The notes: generated by a model from the sequence alone, not told the origin. Counted from the stretch's first letter, positions 1-8,657 are shown. The stretch: DNA of 10,914 nt from an uncultured Desulfobacterales bacterium (GCA_947259865.1 CAMYNZ010000093.1:4421-15334); one strand, 5' to 3'. Program-made: numbers and translations.

Positions 1-1277
<1,277 letters not shown>

Positions 1278-1470
1278 AGTTACGGCCCGCCCTGGCACGA
1301 CTGCAGCCATAATCGCCGGGGCTATAGTGAAACCACAACGGTTTCAGATATAGAAATTAAAACCTTGTAATCCAGGTCTGGGCCAGGGGTTTCGGGTTCG
1401 ATTCATTTGCCTGGGGTGTTTAACCCGCAACACGGAACACGCAACAGTTTTTTTATAAAGGCTGATTTTT
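1278..1470 (+). other. Long atpA-atpG intergenic gap with two stem-loops
   Basis: This 193-nt spacer inside the operon has no credible ORF. It holds two adjacent potential stems. GCCCTGGC (1289-1296) can pair with GCCGGGGC (1315-1322). A second hairpin has TGAAACC (1328-1334) pairing with GGTTTCA (1340-1346) and an outer CTATA/TATAG pair (1322-1326 with 1349-1353). Neither stem is followed by a U-run, so they are not typical terminators. The distal part (about 1420-1448) has a short CGCAACACG / GAACACGCAAC near-repeat. Its origin is unknown. It may be remnants of intergenic repeat DNA or an RNA processing or stability element. Confidence 0.5.
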
Positions 1471-2364
1471 ATGGCAACGCTAAAAGATATTCTGACGAAA
1501 ATAAGTGCGGTTAAAAAAACGAAGCAGATCACGAAGGCCATGAACATGGTGGCTGCTTCGCGGTTGCGCGGCGCTCAGTCGGTTATGGAAGCTTTCCGCC
1601 CTTATGCCGACAAATTCGCTGAAGTTTTGGGTAGCCTGGCGGGCCGGGCCGGTGAGGAGGCCAATCCATTATTGGTAGCCCACGAGGAAGTCAAAAAAAT
1701 ACATATTGTGCTGTTTACATCCGACCGCGGACTCTGTGGCGGGTTTAATGTGAACCTGACTGACAAGGCCCAGGGCTTTATGAATACAAAAGCCGGCCAG
1801 GACCTTGAATTTTCTTTTACCAATTTTGGCAGTAAAGGACGTGACTGGTGTCGCAAAAACAATAATACCATTGACAGCGAGCACGTCGGAGTGGTCGGAG
1901 CTGATTTCACCTTTAATATTGCCCCGACAGTCGGCAGGACTTTAATTGACGGTTTTTTGGAAGGTCAATATGACGAGGTACACCTGATCTATGCAGAATT
2001 TCTAAGTATGGCCAAACAGCTTCCGGTCCTCAAACAGATCTTGCCGATTCCACCGATCGAAACGGCTGAAGATGAGGATTCAGAGGCGGTCGGACCCTAT
2101 CTGCCGGAGCATATTTGTGAGCCATCGCCGGACGAGCTTCTGGGAGAAATGCTTCCCAGAAATATATATGTTCAGCTATATAGCGCTCTTCTGGAAACAT
2201 CCACCAGCGAGCATGCAGCCCGAATGATGGCCATGGACAACGCCACCAAGGCCTGCAATGATATGCTCGACAATCTGACCCTGATATACAACAAAGCCCG
2301 GCAGGCCGCCATTACGGCAGAACTGATGGATATCGTCGGTGGCGCCGAGGCACTCAAAGGATAG
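1471..2364 (+). CDS. atpG: F1Fo ATP synthase subunit gamma
   Basis: Gamma subunit, the central rotating shaft that couples proton flow through Fo to catalysis in the alpha3beta3 head. The 297-residue length is normal for the family (about 285-300). The N-terminal helix (ATLKDILTKISAVKKTKQIT, residues 2-21) and the following KAMNMVAASRLR are typical, as is the TSDRGLCGGFN segment near residues 83-93. The C-terminal signature with the ARMMAMDNATKACNDM and YNKARQAAITAELMDI segments forms the second half of the coiled coil. The central region (about residues 195-235) is an acidic, proline-rich stretch of the kind that varies between species. The start is the ATG at 1471, with AAGG about 11 nt upstream. 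A 45-nt spacer leads to atpD. Confidence 0.97.
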   Translation: MATLKDILTKISAVKKTKQITKAMNMVAASRLRGAQSVMEAFRPYADKFAEVLGSLAGRAGEEANPLLVAHEEVKKIHIVLFTSDRGLCGGFNVNLTDKAQGFMNTKAGQDLEFSFTNFGSKGRDWCRKNNNTIDSEHVGVVGADFTFNIAPTVGRTLIDGFLEGQYDEVHLIYAEFLSMAKQLPVLKQILPIPPIETAEDEDSEAVGPYLPEHICEPSPDELLGEMLPRNIYVQLYSALLETSTSEHAARMMAMDNATKACNDMLDNLTLIYNKARQAAITAELMDIVGGAEALKG

Positions 2365-3828
<1,464 letters not shown>

Positions 3829-4138
3829 ACTGTCGGTACCGACAAGGACTAACCCAGTTTAAACAGGTATTAATATCTCTGAGATTATTACCTTTGCAGG
3901 AAATTCGAAGCACGAAGCACGAAACTCGAAACAAATACAAAATCCGAATGTCCCAATGACCAAAACTGGGGTATTCTGAGGCATCATCCCGATTATGTTT
4001 CTGTTTGGGTCATTTAGATTTTGGTCATTCGAGTTTGTTTCGTATTTCGATATTCGAATTTGTCCTTAATTAATATTTAATCATATTGTTACTAAGAAAT
4101 TGCCGCAACCAGGCTAAAAAAAAATTTGAGGAACATGT
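3829..4138 (+). other. Long atpD-atpC intergenic gap
   Basis: This 310-nt non-coding stretch separates two genes that usually lie only tens of bases apart in atp operons. Its middle (3901-4061) is the imperfect palindrome described separately. The first ~70 nt include TGTCGGTACCGACA (about 3830-3843), a short palindrome just past the atpD stop. The last 75 nt are AT-rich and end with the atpC ribosome binding site. No ORF is credible, and no clear intrinsic terminator (stem plus U-run) is visible. Confidence 0.6.
3901..4061. repeat. 161-bp imperfect palindromic repeat, MITE-like
   Basis: AAATTCGAA at 3901-3909 is the exact reverse complement of TTCGAATTT at 4053-4061. Inside these tips the arms continue to match imperfectly: the pattern CGAA..ACGAAA recurs in the left arm and in the reverse complement of the right arm. 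Further in, both arms hold variants of AATGACC(C)AAA. The left arm also has a tandem GAAGCAC GAAGCAC. The element has no ORF and lies wholly in the gap. Short non-coding palindromes with this look are common between genes in large deltaproteobacterial genomes. That comparison is from memory, and dispersal in this genome cannot be seen from one copy. Confidence 0.65.
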
Positions 4139-4558
4139 ATGGCTGGAAACATTCAACTGGAAATTGTTACTCCCGAAAAGGTTGTTGTTAGCGAAGCGGT
4201 TCAAATCGTTGCTTCCCCCGGGACTCTGGGTGAATTTGGTGTGCTTAATGGTCATACGCCATTTATGACCGCCCTTAAAACGGGGCCGGTCCGATTTACG
4301 GATGCAGATGGCGCTGAAAGATACGTTTTTGTAAGTGGTGGATTTGCCGAGGCGCTGCCGGATAAGGTCACCATACTGGCAGAATCGGCCGAGAAAAGGA
4401 GCGATATAGATCTTGACCGTGCCAATGATGCATTGGAAAGGGCGCAAAAGCGGCTGGCAGAAGATCGCGGGAGAGCAGACATTGATTTTAAGCGGGCCAA
4501 AATAGCCCTCGAAAGAGCGATGCAACGCATCAAGCTGGCGAAATTCAAGGAAAGTTAA
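4139..4558 (+). CDS. atpC: F1Fo ATP synthase subunit epsilon
   Basis: Epsilon subunit of the F1 central stalk, which binds gamma and the c-ring and can inhibit ATP hydrolysis through its C-terminal helices. The product is 139 residues, a normal length. The N-terminal beta-sandwich (about residues 1-85) includes IQLEIVTPEK, the GEFGVLNGHTPFMTALKTG segment and VSGGFAEAL. The C-terminal part (about 88-137) is a charged helical hairpin rich in Ala, Arg, Glu and Lys. GAGGA at 4128-4132 sits 6 nt before the ATG at 4139; an out-of-frame ATG at 4135 is ignored. It is the last gene of the atp operon, followed by a palindrome and then a strong terminator. Confidence 0.97.
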   Translation: MAGNIQLEIVTPEKVVVSEAVQIVASPGTLGEFGVLNGHTPFMTALKTGPVRFTDADGAERYVFVSGGFAEALPDKVTILAESAEKRSDIDLDRANDALERAQKRLAEDRGRADIDFKRAKIALERAMQRIKLAKFKES

Positions 4559-4570
4559 TATAAACGATTT

Positions 4571-4612
4571 CAAAACCACGCCTGAGGCGGGCAAGCCTTA
4601 GATTAGGTTTTG
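4571..4612. repeat. Palindromic hairpin after atpC
   Basis: CAAAACC (4571-4577) pairs perfectly with GGTTTTG (4606-4612). Inside the loop lies CGCC-TGA-GGCG (4579-4589), with AGGC/GCCT as an alternative pairing. No U-run follows, so this is more like a REP-type palindrome or a 3'-end stabiliser of the atp mRNA than a terminator. Confidence 0.55.
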
Positions 4613-4652
4613 GATTCATTAACGATCAATTTACCCGAAGGATCCGATCGTC

Positions 4653-4691
4653 AAAAAGGGCATGCGCTGTTTTATGGTTTGCCCTTTTTTT
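4653..4691 (+). terminator. Rho-independent terminator of the atp operon
   Basis: AAAAAGGGCA (4653-4662) pairs with TGCCCTTTTT (4680-4689), with a 17-nt loop and a run of seven T starting at 4685. The A-tract on the 5' side would let it also work for transcription from the opposite direction. It lies 95 nt past the atpC stop and separates the atp operon from glmU. Confidence 0.8.
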
Positions 4692-4729
4692 ATGGGTTTG
4701 TAATACTGGTATTGTGAGTAATTGCGGTT

Positions 4730-4749
4730 CCGCCACCATATGGGGGCGG
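4730..4749. promoter_or_regulatory. 20-bp near-perfect palindrome upstream of glmU
   Basis: The sequence CCGCCACCAT followed by ATGGGGGCGG is self-complementary at 9 of 10 positions and is centred about 68 nt before the glmU start. It could be an operator or a small hairpin. No regulator is identified and no convincing promoter was found next to it, so the role is open. Confidence 0.4.
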
Positions 4750-4807
4750 TCGTAAAAAATATTGGTAAAATTTTTACAGGTCGTTATCAGTTGCAAAAAA
4801 TTAAACA

Positions 4808-5569
4808 ATGATGCACCCAAAACCCAATAATACAGCCGTGATTATCTTGGCGGCAGGACTGGGAACTCGAATGCGCTCGAATAAAGCCAAAGTTCTGCAT
4901 AAAATTCTTGGCAGGCCGATGGTCTTGTACGTTGTAGAAACCGCAAGAAAGATTGCCGGCAATGAGGTCATTGTGGTTATCGGCAATCAGGCCGAAAAGG
5001 TGCGTGAAGTTGTGTCCGGGGAAGCACCACTCAAATTCGCTTACCAGGAAAAGCAATTGGGAACCGGTGATGCGGTTTTATGCGCTCTGCCATATCTGCC
5101 GCACCCGTGTGAAAATGTCGTTATTTTGTGCGGTGACGTGCCGCTTGTAACTGCCAAAACGATCCGCAGTCTTACCGTGAGTCATAAAAAAAATAGACGC
5201 GATGTTACGGTTTTAGCAGTAAAGATGGATAATCCCACAGGCTATGGAAGGATTGTAACAGACAAAAAAGGTCTGGTTTGCGGAATCATTGAGGAGGCCG
5301 ATGCCAACGATGAACACAAAAAAATTAATACAATCAATACGGGTATTTATTGCATAAAAAGCGGGGTCCTGGCCGATTCCCTGCAAAAGATAACCGCCGA
5401 TAATACACAAGGCGAGCTATACCTCACCGATATTGTTGAAGTTGGATATCGCGCCCATAAAAATGTCGGTGTATTTTTAGGTAGCGATGCAAAAGAATTT
5501 TATGGTATCAATAACCGGCGAGATTTAAACAGAGTTGAGACCCTGATGCGGCAAAGGACTGATGAATAG
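4808..5569 (+). CDS. glmU: GlmU-type UDP-GlcNAc pyrophosphorylase, uridylyltransferase domain only
   Basis: Cytoplasmic nucleotidyltransferase expected to join GlcNAc-1-phosphate and UTP into UDP-GlcNAc, the precursor of peptidoglycan and lipid A. The 253-residue product covers the N-terminal Rossmann-like half of GlmU: LAAGLGTRM at residues 14-22 with K28 as the likely catalytic lysine, LGTGDAV, CGDVPL with the metal-binding D110, PTGYGRIV, INTGIY, GELYLTDI, and INNRRDL with N235 as the second metal ligand. It stops where the left-handed beta-helix acetyltransferase domain (about 200 residues) would begin, so acetylation of GlcN-1-P needs another enzyme. The usual PKVLH reads AKVLH here. The start may be ATG 4808 or the adjacent ATG 4811, and no clear Shine-Dalgarno site is seen. 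The stop is clean, with a new promoter straight after, which argues against a recent truncation. A related sugar nucleotidyltransferase is the alternative reading. Confidence 0.88.
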   Translation: MMHPKPNNTAVIILAAGLGTRMRSNKAKVLHKILGRPMVLYVVETARKIAGNEVIVVIGNQAEKVREVVSGEAPLKFAYQEKQLGTGDAVLCALPYLPHPCENVVILCGDVPLVTAKTIRSLTVSHKKNRRDVTVLAVKMDNPTGYGRIVTDKKGLVCGIIEEADANDEHKKINTINTGIYCIKSGVLADSLQKITADNTQGELYLTDIVEVGYRAHKNVGVFLGSDAKEFYGINNRRDLNRVETLMRQRTDE

Positions 5570-5572
5570 ATC

Positions 5573-5602
5573 TTGACTTTGATTTATATGTTAGATTATA
5601 TT
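5573..5602 (+). promoter_or_regulatory. Sigma-70-type promoter for the zapB-like/zapA genes
   Basis: TTGACT (5573-5578) and TATATT (5597-5602) each match the consensus at 5 of 6 positions with an 18-nt spacer (TTATAT at 17 nt is an alternative). The predicted start near 5609 would leave a leader of about 20 nt containing the ribosome binding site. It begins immediately after the glmU stop. Confidence 0.7.
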
Positions 5603-5628
5603 AAAACAAATCCTTATGAGGTGAAGGA

Positions 5629-5868
5629 TTGGATAACAAAAAAATTTTAAGCCAATTTCAGGAAATTGAAAAGAAGATTGAAAGCGTCATTGAGGTTTGT
5701 AAATCATTTAAGACCAGAAATTTAGAACTTTTAAACAAAATAGAGAAGTTAGAGGAGGAGCTTCAAAATAAAATTGAGGCAGAGAATAGTTACAACGAGC
5801 AAAAGGCATTGATCCGGTCGAAAATTGATAGCTTGTTGATCAGACTTGAGGATATTACAGGAATTTAG
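5629..5868 (+). CDS. zapB: ZapB-like coiled-coil cell-division protein
   Basis: Small cytoplasmic protein of 79 residues, almost entirely a predicted coiled coil with regular spacing of Leu/Ile and many Glu/Lys. It has no membrane segment. Size, composition and the ending (IDSLLIRLEDI) resemble ZapB (DUF904), which is about 80 residues and bridges ZapA at the Z-ring to the chromosome terminus. Being directly upstream of zapA supports that role. The start is TTG 5629, chosen because GAGGTGAAGG lies just upstream and the coiled coil begins at once. No in-frame ATG is available nearby. Coiled coils are low in specific sequence, so another small coiled-coil protein remains possible. Confidence 0.72.
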   Translation: MDNKKILSQFQEIEKKIESVIEVCKSFKTRNLELLNKIEKLEEELQNKIEAENSYNEQKALIRSKIDSLLIRLEDITGI

Positions 5869-5917
5869 TTGATTCGACCGACGGGGTATTATTGTGGAAA
5901 GGTAGATTACTCATACT

Positions 5918-6211
5918 TTGGAACAACTTGTAAAAATAGATCTTTTTGGGCAACCATACACCTTTAAAGCCGAATCGGAGGTCAAAAACGCGGAAAAAGT
6001 TGCTGATTATCTGGTTAAAGAGGTTTCTAAAGTCACTGCACAACAATCACGGCAATCATCAAATATCAATAAACTAGCCGTCATGATTTTAACTGCACTT
6101 AATCTTGCCAATGAAAATATGGAACTAAAAAGAGAACAATCGACATTTTTGCGGGATATTTCCAAACGATCCGCAAACCTTATTCGCAACTTAGATGCAA
6201 TTGTGCAGTAA
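5918..6211 (+). CDS. zapA: Cell-division protein ZapA
   Basis: ZapA binds FtsZ, bundles its filaments and promotes Z-ring assembly at midcell. The product is 97 residues, typical for the family. The N-terminal globular domain shows VKIDLFGQPYTFKAE (residues 5-19) and the AEKVADYLVKEV segment. It is followed by the NINKLAVMILTALNLANENMEL helix (about 49-70) and a C-terminal coiled-coil tail. Translation must start at TTG 5918, because the only nearby in-frame alternative upstream, GTG 5894, runs into a TAG two codons later. A purine-rich GGAAAGG lies about 15 nt upstream. It is 49 nt behind the zapB-like gene and shares its promoter. The gene is directly followed by 6S RNA, a linkage also seen in E. 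coli and other proteobacteria. Confidence 0.9.
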   Translation: MEQLVKIDLFGQPYTFKAESEVKNAEKVADYLVKEVSKVTAQQSRQSSNINKLAVMILTALNLANENMELKREQSTFLRDISKRSANLIRNLDAIVQ

Positions 6212-6244
6212 GCTAAAGGGACTACTACAAGTTGAAACCAAGTA

Positions 6245-6250
6245 TATAAT
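6245..6250 (+). promoter_or_regulatory. Consensus -10 box upstream of 6S RNA (possible distal promoter)
   Basis: A perfect TATAAT lies 34 nt after the zapA stop. No good -35 is present at 16-18 nt (CTACTA at 17). Transcription would begin near 6256-6258, exactly where a 12-position stem-loop starts (6257-6268 with 6298-6309, one mismatch). This would give a precursor with about 110 nt ahead of the 6S core, comparable to the distal ssrS promoter of E. coli. Confidence 0.45.
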
Positions 6251-6367
6251 AAAAAAGTGCTTCGTTCCACAGCCTTGCGGATACTCTGATAATCAACGGA
6301 ACCGAGTGCCCTGTTTGCACCATTATCTGAAGTCTGGAGTTGAATTTTATCGATTTCGGTTATGGAT

Positions 6368-6550
6368 TTGACCCCTGCCGTGTTAGTGATTGGAAGCAGC
6401 TCTTTGACCCAACACAACTATAAAGGGAGCCATTCCTGGTTTCGGTGTGCAGGTTCTGCTTACACAGAAAAGCCTGATGAAACTATACACGGCGCCCACT
6501 TTGGACCCGAGGTTCAAAGGCCTACCAACACGGCACATGGCGGGGGTCTT
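6368..6550 (+). ncRNA. ssrS: 6S RNA
   Basis: Regulatory RNA that mimics an open promoter and binds the housekeeping RNA polymerase holoenzyme. The 3' half closely follows the E. coli sequence in order: AAGCCTGATGAAACT (E. coli AAGCCTTAAAACT), an ACG..CAC segment, TTGGACC-CGA-GGTTCAA (E. coli TTGAACC-AA-GGGTTCAA), then a TAC and GGC-rich end. The closing stem is strong: TGCCGTGTT (6376-6384) with AACACGGCA (6527-6535) and GACCCC (6370-6375) with GGGGTC (6543-6548), separated by a 7-nt bulge. A smaller hairpin with GTGCAG near 6449 lies on the 5' side. The length of about 180 nt and the position after zapA both fit. Exact ends are estimates. A proximal promoter is not clear (TTGAAT at 6340 with a weak TATGGA at 6361), and no U-rich terminator follows. 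Confidence 0.88.
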
Positions 6551-6660
6551 GCCCACGCAGGAACCATGGTAAGGTTCCTCAAGTCTGCGGTTAAACTGTT
6601 ACAACCGGTGAGACTGTGGACCGACTTTAAGGACCGCATCTGGCCCTCGAACGCGTAACA
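6551..6660 (+). other. Structured 3' flank of 6S RNA
   Basis: Two good hairpins lie just downstream of the 6S core. The first is AGGAACC-ATGGTAA-GGTTCCT (6559-6579, 7 bp perfect). The second combines AGTCT/AGACT (6582-6586 with 6611-6615) and CGGTT/AACCG (6588-6592 with 6603-6607). CTGTGGA at 6614-6620 can instead pair with TCCACAG at 6266-6272 upstream of 6S. There is no U-run, so this looks like part of a longer transcript and not a terminator. Confidence 0.4.
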
Positions 6661-6853
6661 CGCTCAAAATCCTTCATTCAACTGCCTCATCGATTAACCT
6701 TACTCGATCACCTTCTTGGATTGCCCGTTTAGAAAACCGATCATTCGGCGTCGTGAACCGATGGATTTGAGTTGGGTGCCAAATTAAAACAGCATAGTCG
6801 AGTCTAATTCTACGTATAGCGGGGCTGCTTCAGGGTGCTTGATATCCGAATTT
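6661..6853 (+). other. Non-coding upstream region of rny, nothing recognised
   Basis: No credible ORF is present. Only a short hairpin, CCGA-TCAT-TCGG (about 6740-6751), was noticed. Together with the 6S locus it makes the 689-nt zapA-rny gap free of protein genes. Confidence 0.4.
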
Positions 6854-6881
6854 TTGTTGGTCAGGCCCGCTAAATCATAAT
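6854..6881 (+). promoter_or_regulatory. Possible rny promoter
   Basis: TTGTTG (6854-6859) and CATAAT (6876-6881) are spaced 16 nt apart. Transcription would begin about 12 nt before the ATG, in front of or within the GGGGGGAAAGG ribosome binding site (6888-6898), giving a very short leader. That closeness keeps confidence low. Confidence 0.35.
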
Positions 6882-6900
6882 ATATCCGGGGGGAAAGGAT

Positions 6901-8463
6901 ATGAATGAATATATAATATTAATTGGGATAATCAGCTTTGGAGTGGGTTTTGCCATCGCCTTTTGGATTAAGGGTAAAATGCTGTCACAGAAAATCAGGG
7001 ATTCTGAGGCAGAGGCTTCAAGAATATTAGAAGATTCCAAGCGGCGCGCTGAAACGCTGCTAAAAGAGGCGAATCTTGAGGTTAAAGACCGGCTTTTCAA
7101 AATGAAAAGCGAATTCGATGCAGAGACCAAAGAAACCCGATCGGAAATAATCAGGCGAGAAAGGCGGCTGAGCCAAAAAGAGGAACATATTGAGCGCAAA
7201 ATTGAACAATTCGACCAGCGGGAGCGTGATATTTTACGTCAGGAAAAATTTTTAGCGAAAAGGGAAGACCAGATTGACGGTCGGGAAAAGCGGTATAATG
7301 AACTTATCGAGCAACAAAAAATGCAGCTCGAAAAGATTTCGGGTCTCACGGCCGAGCAAGCCAAAGAGCTCTTAATCAGGGCAATGGAGAACGAAGCGCG
7401 ATATGAAGCCGCCAAGGTTATAAAACGCATTGAAAACGATGCCAAAGAAGAGGCCGATAGAAAAGCAAAAAAAATAATGGCCACGGCTATCCAAAGGTAT
7501 GCCGGAGACTTTGTTGCTGAAAGAACGGTTTCCGTGGTCCCGCTTCCGAACGATGAGATGAAAGGGCGCATTATCGGCCGAGAAGGCCGCAATATCAGAG
7601 CCCTTGAATCAGCCACCGGTATTGATCTTATCATAGACGATACGCCTGAGGCTGTCATACTGTCGGGTTTTAACCCGGTAAGAAGAGAAGTTGCCCGAAT
7701 ATCTCTCATGCGGTTAATATCGGATGGGAGAATTCATCCGGCGCGCATCGAGGATATTGTGAAAAAAGTCGGACAGGAAGTCGATCTGGCTGTCAAAGAG
7801 GCGGGTGAACAGGCGGCATTCGATTTGGAAGTTCATGGCATACACAGTGAGCTGATCAAATATCTGGGTCGGCTAAAATTCCGTACCAGCTATGCCCAGA
7901 ATGTTCTGCAGCATTCGTCGGAGGTCGGTTTTCTGTGCGGGATTATGGCCGCCGAACTGGGACTCAACCAAAAGCTGGCCAGACGTATGGGCCTTTTGCA
8001 TGATATCGGGAAAGCCATCGATCATGAAGTCGAGGGGCCCCACGCCGTAATTGGCTCCAAGCTCGCCAAAAAATATAACGAGTCTACGAAAATCGTTCAT
8101 GCCATTGCCGCGCATCACGAAGATGTGTTGCCCGAGTCCGTTTATGCCCTGCTCGTCCAGGCTGCTGATAGTCTGTCCGGGGCCCGGCCCGGAGCGCGAA
8201 AAGAGCTGCTTGAAAATTATATCAAACGATTGGAAGATCTCGAGAAGATTGCCAATTCATTTCGTGGTGTTGCCAATACCTACGCGATTCAAGCAGGAAG
8301 AGAACTAAGGGTTATCGTCGAAAGCGACAAAATCTCAGATGAAGAGGCAACCCTGCTGAGCCGAGATGTTGCCAAAAAAATCGAAGAGTCATTAACTTTT
8401 CCAGGACAAATTCGGGTTACCGTGATCAGAGAGACGCGAGCGGTGGAGTACGCCAACAAGTAA
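6901..8463 (+). CDS. rny: Ribonuclease Y, membrane-anchored endoribonuclease
   Basis: RNase Y begins mRNA decay by cutting single-stranded RNA from the inner face of the membrane. The 520-residue length is standard. Order of parts: an N-terminal membrane segment (about residues 4-24, YIILIGIISFGVGFAIAFWI); a long charged coiled coil (about 30-205); a KH RNA-binding domain with GRIIGREGRNIRALE near 222-236; and an HD metal-dependent phosphohydrolase domain with H367-D368 in LLHDIGKA and H405-H406 in AAHHED, ending near 520. The ATG at 6901 has a strong GGGGGGAAAGG just upstream. The enzyme is typical of Firmicutes but also occurs in deltaproteobacteria, so it is not evidence of recent transfer by itself. 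It sits downstream of the 6S RNA gene and upstream of a palindromic repeat and tyrS. All key residues are present. Confidence 0.96.
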   Translation: MNEYIILIGIISFGVGFAIAFWIKGKMLSQKIRDSEAEASRILEDSKRRAETLLKEANLEVKDRLFKMKSEFDAETKETRSEIIRRERRLSQKEEHIERKIEQFDQRERDILRQEKFLAKREDQIDGREKRYNELIEQQKMQLEKISGLTAEQAKELLIRAMENEARYEAAKVIKRIENDAKEEADRKAKKIMATAIQRYAGDFVAERTVSVVPLPNDEMKGRIIGREGRNIRALESATGIDLIIDDTPEAVILSGFNPVRREVARISLMRLISDGRIHPARIEDIVKKVGQEVDLAVKEAGEQAAFDLEVHGIHSELIKYLGRLKFRTSYAQNVLQHSSEVGFLCGIMAAELGLNQKLARRMGLLHDIGKAIDHEVEGPHAVIGSKLAKKYNESTKIVHAIAAHHEDVLPESVYALLVQAADSLSGARPGARKELLENYIKRLEDLEKIANSFRGVANTYAIQAGRELRVIVESDKISDEEATLLSRDVAKKIEESLTFPGQIRVTVIRETRAVEYANK

Positions 8464-8464
8464 G

Positions 8465-8607
8465 GTTTCCGTTCAAAAACTGTTATTTTCCACAATCTCT
8501 TCGTCAACCTTCGGAATTTGATTGTGCGGCGTACTAAATGTACGCCTCCGCACAATTCCTTGGTTTTCTCGACCTTGCGAAAAATCCCTAGTTTTTGAAT
8601 CGGAAAC
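8465..8607. repeat. 143-bp long imperfect palindrome between rny and tyrS
   Basis: The tips pair over 17 bp with one bulged base: GTTTCCG (8465-8471) with CGGAAAC (8601-8607), and TTCAAAAACT (8472-8481) with AGTTTTTGAA (8590-8599). Weaker pairing continues inward (ATTTTC with GAAAAAT). The centre is a strong hairpin: TTGTGC (8522-8527) with GCACAA (8550-8555), and GGCGTAC (8528-8534) with GTACGCC (8540-8546) around a TAAAT loop. It starts one base past the rny stop, has no ORF, and is unlike the palindrome between atpD and atpC. It is probably a dispersed non-coding element (MITE or REP type); the whole unit would fold into one cruciform or RNA hairpin. Confidence 0.7.
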
Positions 8608-8657
8608 TTGAAAATGGCCATTCAGATTAAAGAAAAGCACCGATGAGGTAATAGTCA

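Noticed and set aside
1395..1412. GGGTTCGATTC, resembling a tRNA T-arm
   Set aside because: No matching T-stem, anticodon arm or acceptor stem could be built around it.
3901..3930. Short tandem GAAGCAC units considered as a CRISPR-like or satellite array
   Set aside because: Only two tandem units are present with no spacers; they belong to the arm of the palindromic element.
6391..6400. GGAAGCAGC, similar to a signal recognition particle RNA motif
   Set aside because: The rest of the SRP apical loop is absent and the segment lies within the 6S RNA 5' strand.
6007..6417. 136-codon minus-strand open frame over zapA and the 6S 5' half
   Set aside because: It is antisense to zapA and 6S RNA and has no recognisable domain.
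6362..6658. 98-codon + strand open frame starting with ATG
   Set aside because: It overlaps the whole 6S RNA core and its flank; the translation is low-similarity and the RNA explains the conservation.
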